NCBI GenBank assembly: GCA_018817385.1
Contig: JAHIUA010000035.1
Location: forward strand, 124,001-188,000
Source of the DNA: Pseudomonadota bacterium
Lineage (GTDB): Bacteria; Desulfobacterota; Desulfobulbia; Desulfobulbales; Desulfocapsaceae
Reading direction: 5' to 3'
Length of the DNA: 64,000 nt
Part shown: piece by piece, positions 8,545-17,878 of the stretch
Layout of the letters: each line of letters starts with the position of its first letter
Position numbering within the stretch: the stretch's first letter is position 1
Translations under genes and position numbers: made by a program
The notes under the pieces: generated by a model
The model's input: the letters and a program-made list of their open reading frames with translations, nothing else
What the model was told of the DNA's origin: nothing
Databases searched by the model: none

Positions 8545-10857
8545 ATGAAAAAAAATTCCTTCTTCAAAGTGATCTTCCTTCTCTTGCTCATTCTCTGTCT
8601 CCTGGCCGGGATGGTGTACGTTCTCCAACTGGACAAACAGATCACCAGTCGCTTCGAAGGAAGGCGCTGGGAATTGCCGGCCCGGATCTATGCCCGGTCC
8701 CTGGAGCTGTATGTTGGCCAAACCCTTTCCGTTAAGAATCTGGAAAAAGAACTTCTCCAGTTGCGCTACAGCCGGGTAACAACCCCTGAGAAACCCGGCG
8801 AGTACAGTGTGCGAGGGAAGAGAATCACAATCCACAGTCGCAGTTTTCCTTTTCCTGATCTCCTCCGGCCGGCAACAACTCTTGAGCTGGAGATCCTTGA
8901 GACAACCATTACCCAGCTTACAGATCAGAGCAGGAGAGAAGCACTCACCCTCTTCCGCCTGGAACCGGTACAGTATGCCTCCATATACCCGACCCATAAC
9001 GAAGACCGCCTGTTGATCAAGTCAGCAGATGTGCCGGAATTACTCATCAAGACACTGCTCCTGGTTGAAGACAAGAGTTTTTATAAACACTTGGGTATCC
9101 GGCCAACGGCTATCATCAGGGCCGCCCTTGCCAATCTCAGGGCCGGCAAGACCGTACAGGGCGGCAGTACACTGACCCAGCAACTGGTCAAAAATATTTT
9201 TCTCAGCAGCGAACAAACCCTGCCCCGCAAGGTGAATGAGGCCGTAATGGCCCTCCTCCTTGAGTACCATTACACTAAAGACGAGATCATGGAGGCCTAT
9301 CTCAACGAGGTCTATCTGGGCCAGGATGGCAAACGTGCCATTCATGGTTTTGCCATGGCCAGCCGCTTCTATTTCGGGCGGGATCTTGCCGAGTTGGAAC
9401 CGGCCCAGATTGCCCTCCTGGTCGGAATCGTCAAGGGGGCATCCTACTATAATCCCAGACGACACCCTGAACGGGCCAAAGTGCGACGGAATCAGGTTCT
9501 GAACACCCTGATATCAGCCCAGGTAATCAGCCCCGAGAAAACCGAACAGCTGCTGAACAGCCCCCTCACCGTTAGCCCAAAAATCCCCTCCGGCATCACC
9601 CCCTATCCGGCATTTCTAGAGTTGGTACGCAACCAACTGCAGCGGGACTACAAAGACGAAGACCTTCGCAGTGAAGGACTCTCGATCTACACAACCCTGG
9701 ACCCGATCATCCAACAACGGGCGGAAGCAAGCCTTGCCGAGGAGCTTGCTCGCCTTGAAAAACCGGGAGAGGTCAAGGCCGGAAAAATGCTGCAGGCAGC
9801 TCTGGTCGTGGCCTCGGTGGACCAGGGTGAGGTTGTGGCTGTTGTCGGCAATCGCACTCCCGGACAAGAGGGCTTTAACCGGGCCCTGGACATGAAACGA
9901 CCCATCGGCTCGGTCATCAAACCAGCAGTGTACCTGACTGCCCTGAGCCGACCCGAATCGTACAACCTGCTGACCACCCTCTACGACACCCCACTCAAGG
10001 TGCCTCTGAGTGGCAAAGACTGGCAGCCGGAAAACTATGATCATCAATTCCACGGGCCCTTACCCCTGATCGAGGCCCTGGCCCATTCCTCTAATGTGGC
10101 CACCGTGCAGCTGGGGATGGATCTGGGCCTCGACGCCGTGATCACAACTCTGCAAGGGCTCGGCATAGAGGGAGATATTGCCAGATATCCGTCACTGCTC
10201 CTGGGAGCCATTGAACTCTCCCCCGTTGATGTCCTCCAGATGTACCAGACCATTGCTGCCGGGGGCTACAAGACCCCGCTGCGGGCCATCCTTGCGGTGA
10301 CAGACCAGGAAAACACCACCCTCCAACGCTATCCCTTGACCGTGGAGCAGGCTGCAGATCCAAGGGCCGTATTCTGCCTGACAACGGCCCTCCAGGCTGC
10401 AACGACCAGGGGTACAGCCAAGTCCTTGCAGCACCTCCTGCCAAAAGGGCTGACCGTGGCCGGAAAAACCGGGACCACGGACGGCCTGCGCGATTCCTGG
10501 TTTGCCGGTTTCAGCGGTCAACACGTGGCCGTGGCCTGGGTGGGACGCGACGATAATACGTCCACCGGCCTCACCGGATCAACCGGTGCCCTCAAGGTAT
10601 GGGCAGCAACCATGTCCGGAATCGGCACCAGTCCCCTGCAAGCACAACGTCCTGATAATATTGACTGGTATTATACGGATCTGTCTGCCGGCAAGATACT
10701 CAGTCAAAAATGCGGTAACGACGAGGGATCGCTGCTGCCCTTTATTCATGGGGGGCTACTGCCCGAGGCCAGCTCCTGCAACAAGCAGCAAGAGGAAGAT
10801 GGGTTCGGGCAAAAGCTGCAAAGAGGCCTCCACAACTTCCTTGATTTCCTGGACTGA
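8545..10857 (+). CDS. mrcB: Penicillin-binding protein 1B (bifunctional transglycosylase/transpeptidase)
   Basis: A 770-residue class A PBP that polymerises and cross-links peptidoglycan in the periplasm. One N-terminal membrane anchor (residues about 5-30) is followed by a UB2H-like region and then the GT51 glycosyltransferase, with EDKSFYKHLG (catalytic Glu), GGSTLTQQLVKN and EAYLNEVYLG. The transpeptidase has SVIK (active-site Ser), SSN and KTGTTD. The UB2H-like region and the RRWELPARIYARSLEL start are typical of the PBP1B subfamily. The frame is open much further upstream, but the ATG at 8545 directly precedes the membrane anchor. A TPR lipoprotein gene follows about 100 bases later. Confidence 0.93.
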   Translation: MKKNSFFKVIFLLLLILCLLAGMVYVLQLDKQITSRFEGRRWELPARIYARSLELYVGQTLSVKNLEKELLQLRYSRVTTPEKPGEYSVRGKRITIHSRSFPFPDLLRPATTLELEILETTITQLTDQSRREALTLFRLEPVQYASIYPTHNEDRLLIKSADVPELLIKTLLLVEDKSFYKHLGIRPTAIIRAALANLRAGKTVQGGSTLTQQLVKNIFLSSEQTLPRKVNEAVMALLLEYHYTKDEIMEAYLNEVYLGQDGKRAIHGFAMASRFYFGRDLAELEPAQIALLVGIVKGASYYNPRRHPERAKVRRNQVLNTLISAQVISPEKTEQLLNSPLTVSPKIPSGITPYPAFLELVRNQLQRDYKDEDLRSEGLSIYTTLDPIIQQRAEASLAEELARLEKPGEVKAGKMLQAALVVASVDQGEVVAVVGNRTPGQEGFNRALDMKRPIGSVIKPAVYLTALSRPESYNLLTTLYDTPLKVPLSGKDWQPENYDHQFHGPLPLIEALAHSSNVATVQLGMDLGLDAVITTLQGLGIEGDIARYPSLLLGAIELSPVDVLQMYQTIAAGGYKTPLRAILAVTDQENTTLQRYPLTVEQAADPRAVFCLTTALQAATTRGTAKSLQHLLPKGLTVAGKTGTTDGLRDSWFAGFSGQHVAVAWVGRDDNTSTGLTGSTGALKVWAATMSGIGTSPLQAQRPDNIDWYYTDLSAGKILSQKCGNDEGSLLPFIHGGLLPEASSCNKQQEEDGFGQKLQRGLHNFLDFLD

Positions 10858-10961
10858 TGGATTTAAAGAAATCTGTATCCGTCCAGAAACGAGGGAGTAC
10901 CAAAGCGGCGCAGACAACGATTGGAAAATTCAGCCACAATCAAGAATATACGGGCAACACC

Positions 10962-11360
10962 ATGAAAACAACTTACAAGCTCTTATTCCTCTTTCTGTTC
11001 AGCATCTTACTCTTCCAGGGCTGTGCCACCTATCCCCCGCCGCCAGTTCATTATCCAGCACCACCCCCTAAACAGACCAACACCATTTCGGCCGACTTCA
11101 GTCGCCAGGCAACAACCCAGGTCAGGCAGGGCAGACTTGATCTTGCTGCCGCAACCCTGGAACGGGGCCTGCGCATAGCCCCTAAAGATGCCATGCTCTG
11201 GTCACAACTGGCAGAGATAAAACTGCAACAACAGCAGTACCTGCAAGCCCGGACACTGGCTGAAAAATCCAACTCTCTGGCCGGCAGATCGCCGGGTATT
11301 ATGGAGATAAACAAGCGAATAATTGAAGAGGCTATGCTCCAGACCGCGACCCAACACTAA
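10962..11360 (+). CDS. TPR lipoprotein downstream of PBP1B, LpoP-like candidate
   Basis: A 132-residue lipoprotein. A short signal peptide ends in a lipobox (LLFQGC, Cys about residue 20), then a proline-rich linker (YPPPPVHYPAPPP), then a TPR-like helical region of about 90 residues (ARQGRLDLAAATLERGLRIA type). In Pseudomonas the PBP1B activator LpoP is also a small outer-membrane TPR lipoprotein encoded next to the PBP1B gene, so that role is plausible here. It is inferred from layout and position, not from a residue match. The frame is open to 10857, overlapping the mrcB stop, but the ATG at 10962 places the lipobox correctly. Confidence 0.72.
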   Translation: MKTTYKLLFLFLFSILLFQGCATYPPPPVHYPAPPPKQTNTISADFSRQATTQVRQGRLDLAAATLERGLRIAPKDAMLWSQLAEIKLQQQQYLQARTLAEKSNSLAGRSPGIMEINKRIIEEAMLQTATQH

Positions 11361-11426
11361 CCTGCCTCTCCTGGTTGCGTGCTCTTTCTCAAAGAGAACC
11401 AGGTCGATTGTTCTGAACCTTGCCCC

Positions 11427-11918
11427 CTACCAGGGAGGCGGACTGGATTTACGCTTTTTGGTCGTTGTCGGGCGAGTGTACTTGGCTAAAAATTTATCCA
11501 GCTGATTGGCAAAGGCCTGGCGGTCATTCTGATTGAGCACCGGCGGCCCTCCGGTCTCCACTCCGTTGGCGCGCAGGCTATCCATAAAATCTCTCATACT
11601 GAGACGAGACTTGATGTTCTCAGTGCTATACAGCTCACCGCGGGGATTAAGGGCATGCCCCTCTTGTTCAATCACCGCTGCCGCCAGAGGAATATCAGCG
11701 GTAATGACGAGATCACCAGTTTCAAGCCGCTTCACAATCTCGTTATCAGCCACATCAGAACCAGCTCCCACCAGTATAAAGTTGATGCAGGACGAGGGCG
11801 GAATACGGATGGGCTGATTTGCGACAAGGGTCATCTCCACCCCGGTACGCTCAGCCGCTTTGAACAAAATCTCTTTAATCACCACCGGACAGGCATCTGC
11901 GTCTACCCATATTTTCAT
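11427..11918 (-). CDS. YaiI/YqxD (DUF188) family PIN-like protein
   Basis: A 163-residue protein that matches the UPF0178/YaiI family along its length. It starts [18 protein letters not shown], the hallmark of the family, has a mid-region [10 protein letters not shown]...[13 protein letters not shown], and ends in a basic tail. The acidic residues near the start and in the ADIPLA block resemble the metal site of PIN/NYN nucleases, but no enzyme activity is established for the family. It is not coupled to any neighbour. Confidence 0.88.
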   Translation of the reverse strand: MKIWVDADACPVVIKEILFKAAERTGVEMTLVANQPIRIPPSSCINFILVGAGSDVADNEIVKRLETGDLVITADIPLAAAVIEQEGHALNPRGELYSTENIKSRLSMRDFMDSLRANGVETGGPPVLNQNDRQAFANQLDKFLAKYTRPTTTKKRKSSPPPW

Positions 11919-12010
11919 TTCATACCACTCCTGCTCAATGGCGGTCCCAGGCTGACAAGAGGACCCATGGGAATTGCCCGTCCCAGTGAAAATGGTCCGT
12001 ATGCCAGGCC

Positions 12011-12343
12011 TTATTTTTTTGAATATCGATGCGGCTCATTGAAAAACGTTATATCTGCATATCCAGCATAGATCTTACAGGAATGGGTCACCCCTTCAGG
12101 TATATAATACCGATCCCCTTTGCCGAAACAGTATTTTTCACCAGCAATACGCAACTCGATCTTTCCTTCCAAGACGATTCCCATCTGGGCTGCATGGCTG
12201 TGTTCCGGCAGCTCGGTATCTTTGCCAAATTCCATAAACAAGATCTGATGGCTCTCTGCTTGGGACAGATAGGCCGTTATTCCATCCACAGGGATATCTG
12301 CTTGGGGAAGATTCCTGATCGCTTCGGGAAACAGTTCCTTCAT
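12011..12343 (-). CDS. Small cupin-domain protein
   Basis: A 110-residue protein that is a single cupin barrel. The first motif lies in [21 protein letters not shown] (metal-ligand His and Glu positions) and the second in [19 protein letters not shown]. Such small cupins are often binding or sensor proteins; no substrate can be named. Neighbouring genes give no clue. Confidence 0.82.
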   Translation of the reverse strand: MKELFPEAIRNLPQADIPVDGITAYLSQAESHQILFMEFGKDTELPEHSHAAQMGIVLEGKIELRIAGEKYCFGKGDRYYIPEGVTHSCKIYAGYADITFFNEPHRYSKK

Positions 12344-12429
12344 CTCTCTCCTCTCTTCTTTTTAAAAACGAATAAAATGAAGCAATCCCCTTGATTGCAT
12401 GCCATTGTTTCACGACGAACATTTCTATT

Positions 12430-12899
12430 CCATTGTCTCTTGTTCAGGATCTGCACCGACAATCCTCCGGCCAGCACAATCAGCGACCATAGAGGACCGT
12501 GAGCCCGGCATGTCCCGGTTGATGCTGAGCGAGGAAAAATCCGATCATAGCGCCCGAAGCGTCTTTCCCCAGGGGCAGGGTCTCACCATCAAGGGCCCAG
12601 ACGGTAAACTGACAGCTATGGGCTTTTATCCCCTTGCGGCGGACAGGCCCCTTGCGCATGGCGCGGATGACGGCCAAGGAAACCGGCAAAGAAGGCATTA
12701 CCTGCCTCGATATGGAGGTCAGCCTCTTCACCATGGATAATTTTCCTGCCACTCAAGACCACCATAAAGAGGTATGAGGTCGCCAGGATTCTGTTTTGCC
12801 GCTGTTCCTGGCAGTGCCCGGTACTCGACACAGGAAAAATAATCGATTCCAAGGAGGCCCACCTGCTGCTGTTCATGGAAAAAACGAGGAATAAGCCAT
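12430..12899 (-). other. Unassigned stretch with short minus-strand coding pieces
   Basis: Two short minus-strand frames look partly protein-like: one from an ATG at 12910 to 12728 (MKSEWLIPRFFHEQQQVGLL...) whose start overlaps the acetyltransferase stop, and one from 12752 to 12480 containing KGIKAHSCQFTVWALDGETL. They are in different frames and I recognise neither. This may be two tiny genes or one frameshifted gene. Confidence 0.25.
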
Positions 12900-13397
12900 T
12901 CACTCTTCATGACGTGGAGACACCTCTGTCCCTGACTTTCTCCAGACAAGACAGAGATGTCTTTCCGGTTTTAGAGCCCGCATGCTGGCAGGAAAAAACC
13001 CTGCATGCCCATGGGCAGCGAGTGAGGGGCGATTTGTAGGCAGGATAAAGGAGAAAATTTCCTCGCCCTCTTTAAATTCAGAAACACACTTGCAGGCAAG
13101 CTGGAGAAGACGACTGGCCAGAGAACGATTGCGAAAGCGGGGATGAGTATGAAGACCGCGAATCCTGAAACAGCATCGATTTCTGCGTTCCCGGCAGAGC
13201 TGGAGTAAGGCAACGTTCATGGTGTTGTCCCTGGCCAGGACAAAGTAGAGCCGCTCTGCTCCTGGATTACGAAGAAGCGACTTGAGCCGGAGAAGCTGAT
13301 GCGGTTGTTCCTCTTTCCCATAGACGGAAGCCAGAATTTCTGCCCTGCAGGTCCTGGCGGGGAGAAAGCGAAAGGAGAAATTTCTTGTATTCTTCAT
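12900..13397 (-). CDS. Probable GNAT-family N-acetyltransferase
   Basis: A protein of about 165 residues with the acetyl-CoA binding region of the GNAT fold: IRGLHTHPRFRNRSLASRLL (V/I-x-x-x-R-x-x-x-x-A pattern) near residue 85, then NRPSLAAHGHAGFFPA, which matches the late NxxAxxxYxKxGF-type motif. The substrate is unknown. The start is uncertain. The frame is open to an ATG at 13418, and a separate frame upstream (13267-13500, starting MGVELFINRARR) also looks coding, so the true N terminus may be in another frame because of a frameshift. I used the ATG at 13397. Confidence 0.55.
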   Translation of the reverse strand: MKNTRNFSFRFLPARTCRAEILASVYGKEEQPHQLLRLKSLLRNPGAERLYFVLARDNTMNVALLQLCRERRNRCCFRIRGLHTHPRFRNRSLASRLLQLACKCVSEFKEGEEIFSFILPTNRPSLAAHGHAGFFPASMRALKPERHLCLVWRKSGTEVSPRHEE

Positions 13398-13542
13398 TGG
13401 GGAACACCAGGAGAACACGCTTTAGAGTGACAGGCAGGGGGGAAAGAACAGACAGGCGGAGGTCACGGCGGGCACGGTTTATAAATAACTCCACTCCCAC
13501 AAAAAAAGCAGGGCTCTCTTTCCTTCACGGCCAAGCCAATCG

Positions 13543-14256
13543 TCAAGAAAGACTGGTACTGATATCCTTCTGCATCGCTTCAAGAACCCTGATGGGATCA
13601 TCGGCCCTGGTTATGGGCCGTCCCACCACGACATGGTCGGCACCGGTGGCAATGGCCCGGCCTGCGGTGATGATCCGTTTCTGGTCGTCTGAGCCATCAC
13701 GGACATTGGCACCAGGGCGAATGCCGGGAGTGACGATAAGTAATTTTTCGCCCAGATCTTTGCGCAGCCGCTCTGCTTCCAGACCGGAGGAGACGACTCC
13801 GTCACAGCCCAGTTCCAGGGCACGCCTGGCCCGATAGAGGACCAGATCTTCCACGGACTGGGTCATCCCCATGGCCCGCAGGTCTTCTTCCCCAAAACTG
13901 GTGAGCACGGTTACGGCCAGGAGCTTCAGATCGCCCCGAGCCTCCATGGCAGCCCGGATAATGGCATCATTCCCATGAATGGTGGCAAGGGACACCCCCC
14001 GGTTATTGACCTGCGCCACCGCCAGTTTCACGGTCTCCGGGATATCAAAGAATTTCAGGTCCAGCATCACCTTGTGACCACGATCCAGGATCCAGTCCAC
14101 CACCTCAAAATAACTGGCCATAAAGAGCTGAAGACCAACCTTGAAATAACGGGTATGGGACTCACAGCGCTTGACCATCTCTTTGGCAAGCTCGGGACGG
14201 TCCACATCCAGGGCAACAATAATTCTCTCATTCAGGGCAATCTGTTTGGCAGTCAT
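13543..14256 (-). CDS. pyrF: Orotidine 5'-phosphate decarboxylase
   Basis: A 237-residue TIM-barrel enzyme that converts OMP to UMP in the last step of de novo pyrimidine synthesis. The N terminus has IIVALDVDRPE, and the catalytic D-x-K-x-x-D motif is LDLKFFDIP near residue 64. The phosphate-binding end has VTPGIRP and VVGRPITRADDP. Length and motifs are normal for bacterial PyrF. It is a single gene here, far from other pyrimidine genes except pyrG 5 kb away. Confidence 0.95.
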   Translation of the reverse strand: MTAKQIALNERIIVALDVDRPELAKEMVKRCESHTRYFKVGLQLFMASYFEVVDWILDRGHKVMLDLKFFDIPETVKLAVAQVNNRGVSLATIHGNDAIIRAAMEARGDLKLLAVTVLTSFGEEDLRAMGMTQSVEDLVLYRARRALELGCDGVVSSGLEAERLRKDLGEKLLIVTPGIRPGANVRDGSDDQKRIITAGRAIATGADHVVVGRPITRADDPIRVLEAMQKDISTSLS

Positions 14257-14313
14257 GGTTCACCTGACACTGTTTTTGTAATGATAACTTAAGATTCAAT
14301 GGCAATCAGCTTA

Positions 14314-14437
14314 AGCCTGTCCAAGAATGGTCTTTTTCACAAACGCTTCGTCATTTCAAAAGAACAGGGCTTGCAATACTAACTCGATGACGGCGCTTCT
14401 TTTTCAGAAGCACCTCGATTTTGGACAAAATGCCTAC
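14314..14437. repeat. MITE-like repeat, copy 1
   Basis: This stretch aligns by eye with the reverse complement of 17585-17703. Both share AGC(C/T)TGTCC(A/G)AGAATG at one end, ACAAACGCTTCGT or a close match inside, a GCGCTTCT core and a GGACA-containing other end. It fills the gap between pyrF and fabI. It is more diverged than copy 2. Confidence 0.6.
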
Positions 14438-14555
14438 TCTCGAACTGGCTGCCAGTGAGTCACCCATATTCCTTTTTTTTCCGTTGTACTCTGCTTTGCT
14501 GTTCTCGGCAAGAACCCCATGGACTTTCAAGCACTCCTGAAAGGCCTCTCTGCTA

Positions 14556-15371
14556 TCAGGAAGCGACCACAGCTTTCACAATCTCGGCATCAAAATAGTT
14601 CACCGACATTCCGGCATCCACCACCACACTCTGGGCCGTGATCCCCGAGGAACGGGGAGAGAGAAGATACACGCAAAGGTCTGCTGCCTCCCTGGTCTTC
14701 AGGGCCTTTTTGCGCAGAATCGCCTTTTCCGCATAAAGATAGCTGTCCACATAACCGGGAATCCCAGCTGAAGCCGAGGTCTTGAGCAGGCTGGGTGCCA
14801 CGGCATTGAAACGAACATTGGAAAAAGTGGAAAAGGACTTGGCCAGAAAACAGAGCGAGGAATTGAGGGCGGCCTTGATCGGTGCCATATAGCCGTAATT
14901 TTCCGCTGCCATGCTGGTCGTGGAAATAGAGATAGTGACCACTGAGGCCTCTGGAGTAAAGAGCTCTCGGAAATGGTTGGAGATGGAAATAAAAGAAAAG
15001 CAGGAGATATCCACGGCCTGAAGAAAATCTTTTTTCAGGGTGCCGTGAAATGGCTGCATGCCCTCAGAATAATTGGCAAAGGCAATGGAATGGACAAGGC
15101 CGTCAATACGTCCACCCTCGTCCTCAGCCACCGCATTACCGATCTCCTGGCGTACCCGGATAATATTTGCCTCCTCCTCCACATCACAGAGAAAGACAGG
15201 AGAATCGGGGAAAAGCTTACGGGCCACCTCCGCCCGCACCTCGGAGCGGACCACATGAATGACCCTGGCCCCCTCCTCTATCAAGACCTTGGCCACGGCA
15301 GCTGCCACCGATTTTTTATTGGCCAGGCCGAATACCACAAAACACTTGTTCTCAATCTGTAAAAAACTCAT
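14556..15371 (-). CDS. fabI: Enoyl-ACP reductase (NADH), FabI type
   Basis: A 271-residue short-chain dehydrogenase-like enzyme for the last reduction in each round of fatty-acid elongation. The N terminus carries the altered nucleotide motif of FabI ([18 protein letters not shown]). The catalytic Tyr and Lys are in [13 protein letters not shown], with the Y-x6-K spacing of FabI. It also has the Ala/Pro-rich substrate-loop region ([19 protein letters not shown]) and ends with [14 protein letters not shown]. It could also be a FabI-like enoyl reductase with a side role, but the length and motifs fit FabI well. Confidence 0.88.
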   Translation of the reverse strand: MSFLQIENKCFVVFGLANKKSVAAAVAKVLIEEGARVIHVVRSEVRAEVARKLFPDSPVFLCDVEEEANIIRVRQEIGNAVAEDEGGRIDGLVHSIAFANYSEGMQPFHGTLKKDFLQAVDISCFSFISISNHFRELFTPEASVVTISISTTSMAAENYGYMAPIKAALNSSLCFLAKSFSTFSNVRFNAVAPSLLKTSASAGIPGYVDSYLYAEKAILRKKALKTREAADLCVYLLSPRSSGITAQSVVVDAGMSVNYFDAEIVKAVVAS

Positions 15372-15796
15372 GATCCTCTTTTCTCATCTCTTATTGATAC
15401 GCTGCATACCACACTCCAAACAACTAACACCGGTGATGAACGGTAAGCCGGCACTCAGTACAGTCCCCCCCAAGGGGTGAAAGTACCTTCACGAAATTCT
15501 TTTCAAAAAAGCACCAAAATAATTTCTAAGGTACTAACAGTTGGCAGTAATGACAATAAATCCTCGAACCCATCCGCCTCCCTTGAATGATCCCCCCGAC
15601 TTTTCACGGCCCTGCATAACAGAGAATTCTTCGTCTCCTTCCCACCCGCATTCCGCAAGATACACCAGGAAAATCCCGACCACAAGGCACAAAGGATGAT
15701 TGCCGCAATTGCTCCTTTGCTGTATATCTTTCGCTAACAATAGACAATAATGGACAATATTCCACCACATCTTCTTCAACTACGGATTCACAACCC
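15372..15796. other. Divergent intergenic gap with a stem-loop
   Basis: This gap of 425 bases lies between divergent fabI and the hydantoinase gene. An inverted repeat AGTACCTT (15482-15489) / AAGGTACT (15528-15535), extended by GAAATT/AATTTC, could fold in the fabI leader or bind a regulator. I see no gene I would support; short open frames on the minus strand at 15503-15798 have no recognisable content. Confidence 0.4.
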
Positions 15797-17422
15797 ATGT
15801 CACACTATATCATCGGCATCGACACCGGCGGCACCTATACCGACGCAGTACTTCTGGACCCAAAAAACAGAACTGTCCTGGCCACAGCCAAGGAACCCAC
15901 CACCCATCATCGCCTGGCACTGTCCACCGGCCGGGCCCTGGCGAGCCTCTTGAAACAATCCGGGATCAGCAAGAACCACATCTCCCACCTGGCTATCTCA
16001 ACGACCCTGGCCACCAATGCCGTGGTCGAAAAAAAAGGGGCACGGGTGGCAGCCTTTATCATCGGCTACGTCAAACACTTCAGACTTCCCATTGCGGCCA
16101 CGGTCTTTATCAAGGGCGGCCATGACATCATGGGAACAGAGGAAGAACCGCTGGACATTGACAATATCGTCGATACCATCCACGGACTGCGCAACGATGT
16201 GGACGCCTACGCCATCTGCTCAGCCATGTCGATGGTCGACCCCACCCATGAACTGGTGACGGAAAAGGCCATCTCCATGATCGATCCCAAGCCGGTGTTC
16301 TGTTCCCACAAGATCAGCCAGCATGCAGGGATGCGGGAACGTGCAGCCACCGCCGCCCTCCATGCCAAGCTCATGCCCCTGATGGAAGGCTATGTCGCAG
16401 GGGTGCAGGCGGCCATGCTCAAAAACGGCCTCCATTGTCCCGTATTTCTCATTGCCGGCAACGGAGATCAGGTTACCATTCATGATGCCATAGAGCAGGC
16501 AGGTATCACCGTGGCCAGCGGACCAGCCTGTAGTGCAGGTTTTGGAGCTTCCCAGGGAGTAGAGTACGGCCTGGTCGTTGATGTGGGCGGCACCACCACC
16601 GACATTGCCATGATCGAAGATGGGAAGACCGTTCTCTCCCCTGAAGGCTGCCAGGTCGGTGAGTGGCAGACCCATGTGGAAGCTGTGGATATGTTCACCG
16701 GCGGCATTGGCGGCGACAGCCATGTGCTGGTGGATGAAAAAGGGGAAATCCACCTTGGCCCTTCCCGGGTCATCCCCCTGTCCATGGCCCATGACTTTCC
16801 CGAAGTGAGGACGTGGCTGGGCGCGGAGCACAAGGCCAAGTGTATCTCCCTCCTGCCCGGATTTGACGCCTCTAACCAGACCGACGTCATCATCATGGCC
16901 CTGGCTGGAGCTGGGCCGTCAACGGCTGACACCATCCGTGAAAAAACGGGCTTCTCGGGAGTACCACTGGATAAGCAACTGGAACAACTGGCCAGGAGCC
17001 AGATAATCCTGGAGACAGGGTTCACCCCCACCGATGCCCTGCATGTACTGGGAAAAATCGATATCGGTGACAAGGCCAGGGCCAAGGCAGGAGCAGAAGT
17101 GCTGGGCACCCTCCTGGACATGAGTGCCAAGGCATTTTGCAAGAAGATCATCAAGATGACAGAAACGAAGATCGAAGATCTGATCATCGACTATATTATT
17201 CACCATTACTGGGGAAAATCCCTTACCTCCTTTATCTCCACCCGCAGCGACCACCCGGTGCTGGGCGTCGAGTTCAACCTGAAGATCCCCCTCATCGGCA
17301 TCGGTGCCGCCGCCCGTTACCTGCTGCCCAAAGTAGCCAGGCGACTGGGAACCACGGTGGAATTTCCCGAATATTGTGAGGTGGGTAATGCGGTAGGAGC
17401 GGCCTTGCTGGGAAGTAAATAG
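15797..17422 (+). CDS. Hydantoinase/oxoprolinase family protein (HyuA-like), no HyuB partner
   Basis: A 541-residue member of the ATP-using hydantoinase A/5-oxoprolinase family. It has two actin-like phosphate motifs: GIDTGGTYTDAVLLD at the start and VDVGGTTTDIAMI near residue 258. Between them lies ISTTLATNAVVEKKGARVAA, typical of the family. Usual HyuA proteins are about 650-700 residues and are encoded with HyuB; this one is shorter and no HyuB gene adjoins it. Related short forms occur in anaerobes and methanogens with unknown substrates. It probably acts on a cyclic amide or carries out an ATP-dependent acyl-phosphate step, but the reaction cannot be named. Confidence 0.85.
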   Translation: MSHYIIGIDTGGTYTDAVLLDPKNRTVLATAKEPTTHHRLALSTGRALASLLKQSGISKNHISHLAISTTLATNAVVEKKGARVAAFIIGYVKHFRLPIAATVFIKGGHDIMGTEEEPLDIDNIVDTIHGLRNDVDAYAICSAMSMVDPTHELVTEKAISMIDPKPVFCSHKISQHAGMRERAATAALHAKLMPLMEGYVAGVQAAMLKNGLHCPVFLIAGNGDQVTIHDAIEQAGITVASGPACSAGFGASQGVEYGLVVDVGGTTTDIAMIEDGKTVLSPEGCQVGEWQTHVEAVDMFTGGIGGDSHVLVDEKGEIHLGPSRVIPLSMAHDFPEVRTWLGAEHKAKCISLLPGFDASNQTDVIIMALAGAGPSTADTIREKTGFSGVPLDKQLEQLARSQIILETGFTPTDALHVLGKIDIGDKARAKAGAEVLGTLLDMSAKAFCKKIIKMTETKIEDLIIDYIIHHYWGKSLTSFISTRSDHPVLGVEFNLKIPLIGIGAAARYLLPKVARRLGTTVEFPEYCEVGNAVGAALLGSK

Positions 17423-17584
17423 GATGGACAGGAAATCGCTACAGACAGGGTTGAACCTCTGCACCCAGCGTAGAGAGAGCGCGCCGTATCCTGTACCAGA
17501 ATCCCTACTCGGCAGAACCTTTTTCCTCTATCAGCCAGATTGACAGCTGTTTTAACCCCAGCAGGATGATCCGTTCGCTACGGC

Positions 17585-17703
17585 AGGAGCCTGTCCGAGA
17601 AGAGGCATTTCCAAAATAGAAGCGCAGCCATCTGTTTAATAACGCGGGTTTTTTTTGAAACAACGAAGCGTTTGAAGAAAAGGGCATTCTCGGACAAGCT
17701 CCT
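17585..17703. repeat. MITE-like repeat, copy 2, with terminal inverted repeats
   Basis: A 119-bp element whose ends are 17-bp inverted repeats with one mismatch: AGGAGCCTGTCCGAGAA at 17585-17601 and its near reverse complement at 17687-17703. The inside has no open frame. It is related to 14314-14437 in the opposite orientation. Size and terminal repeats suggest a non-autonomous mobile element; no transposase is in the window. Confidence 0.7.
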
Positions 17704-17712
17704 GGAAAAGTA

Positions 17713-17804
17713 GGAGTCGGCTTCAGCCGCGAAGCGCATACCCACCTATCTGCAAAAGAAACTCATCCTCCGCGTCCCCTCCATTCGCGGCTGAAGCCGG
17801 CTCC
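17713..17804. repeat. Inverted pair of REP-like palindromes
   Basis: GGAGTCGGCTTCAGCCGCGAA (split here as GGAGTCGGCTTCAG + CCGCGAA, 17713-17733) faces its reverse complement with one change at 17784-17804. Each copy has the palindromic core GGCTTCAGCC. A single related core lies at 731-744. The layout is that of paired REP elements. Confidence 0.75.
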
Positions 17805-17878
17805 CACAGGCAGCCAAGGGGGGGCTGTAAAGCGAAGGGGGATCCCAACTCCCACAAGAAGAACGTTACGCCCTTTCC

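Larger units (their letters stand above)
17423..17878. other. Intergenic repeat cluster
   Basis: This gap of about 455 bases has no supported gene. It holds, in order, a MITE-like element (17585-17703) and, ten bases later, an inverted pair of REP-like palindromes (17713-17804). The two repeat types lie back to back. Confidence 0.6.

Noticed and set aside
8377-8997. 206-residue minus-strand frame
   Set aside because: It lies antisense to the start of the PBP1B gene, which has a clear anchor and GT51 domain; shadow.
15534-15798. Overlapping short minus-strand frames in the fabI-hydantoinase gap
   Set aside because: Composition is not protein-like and they conflict with one another.
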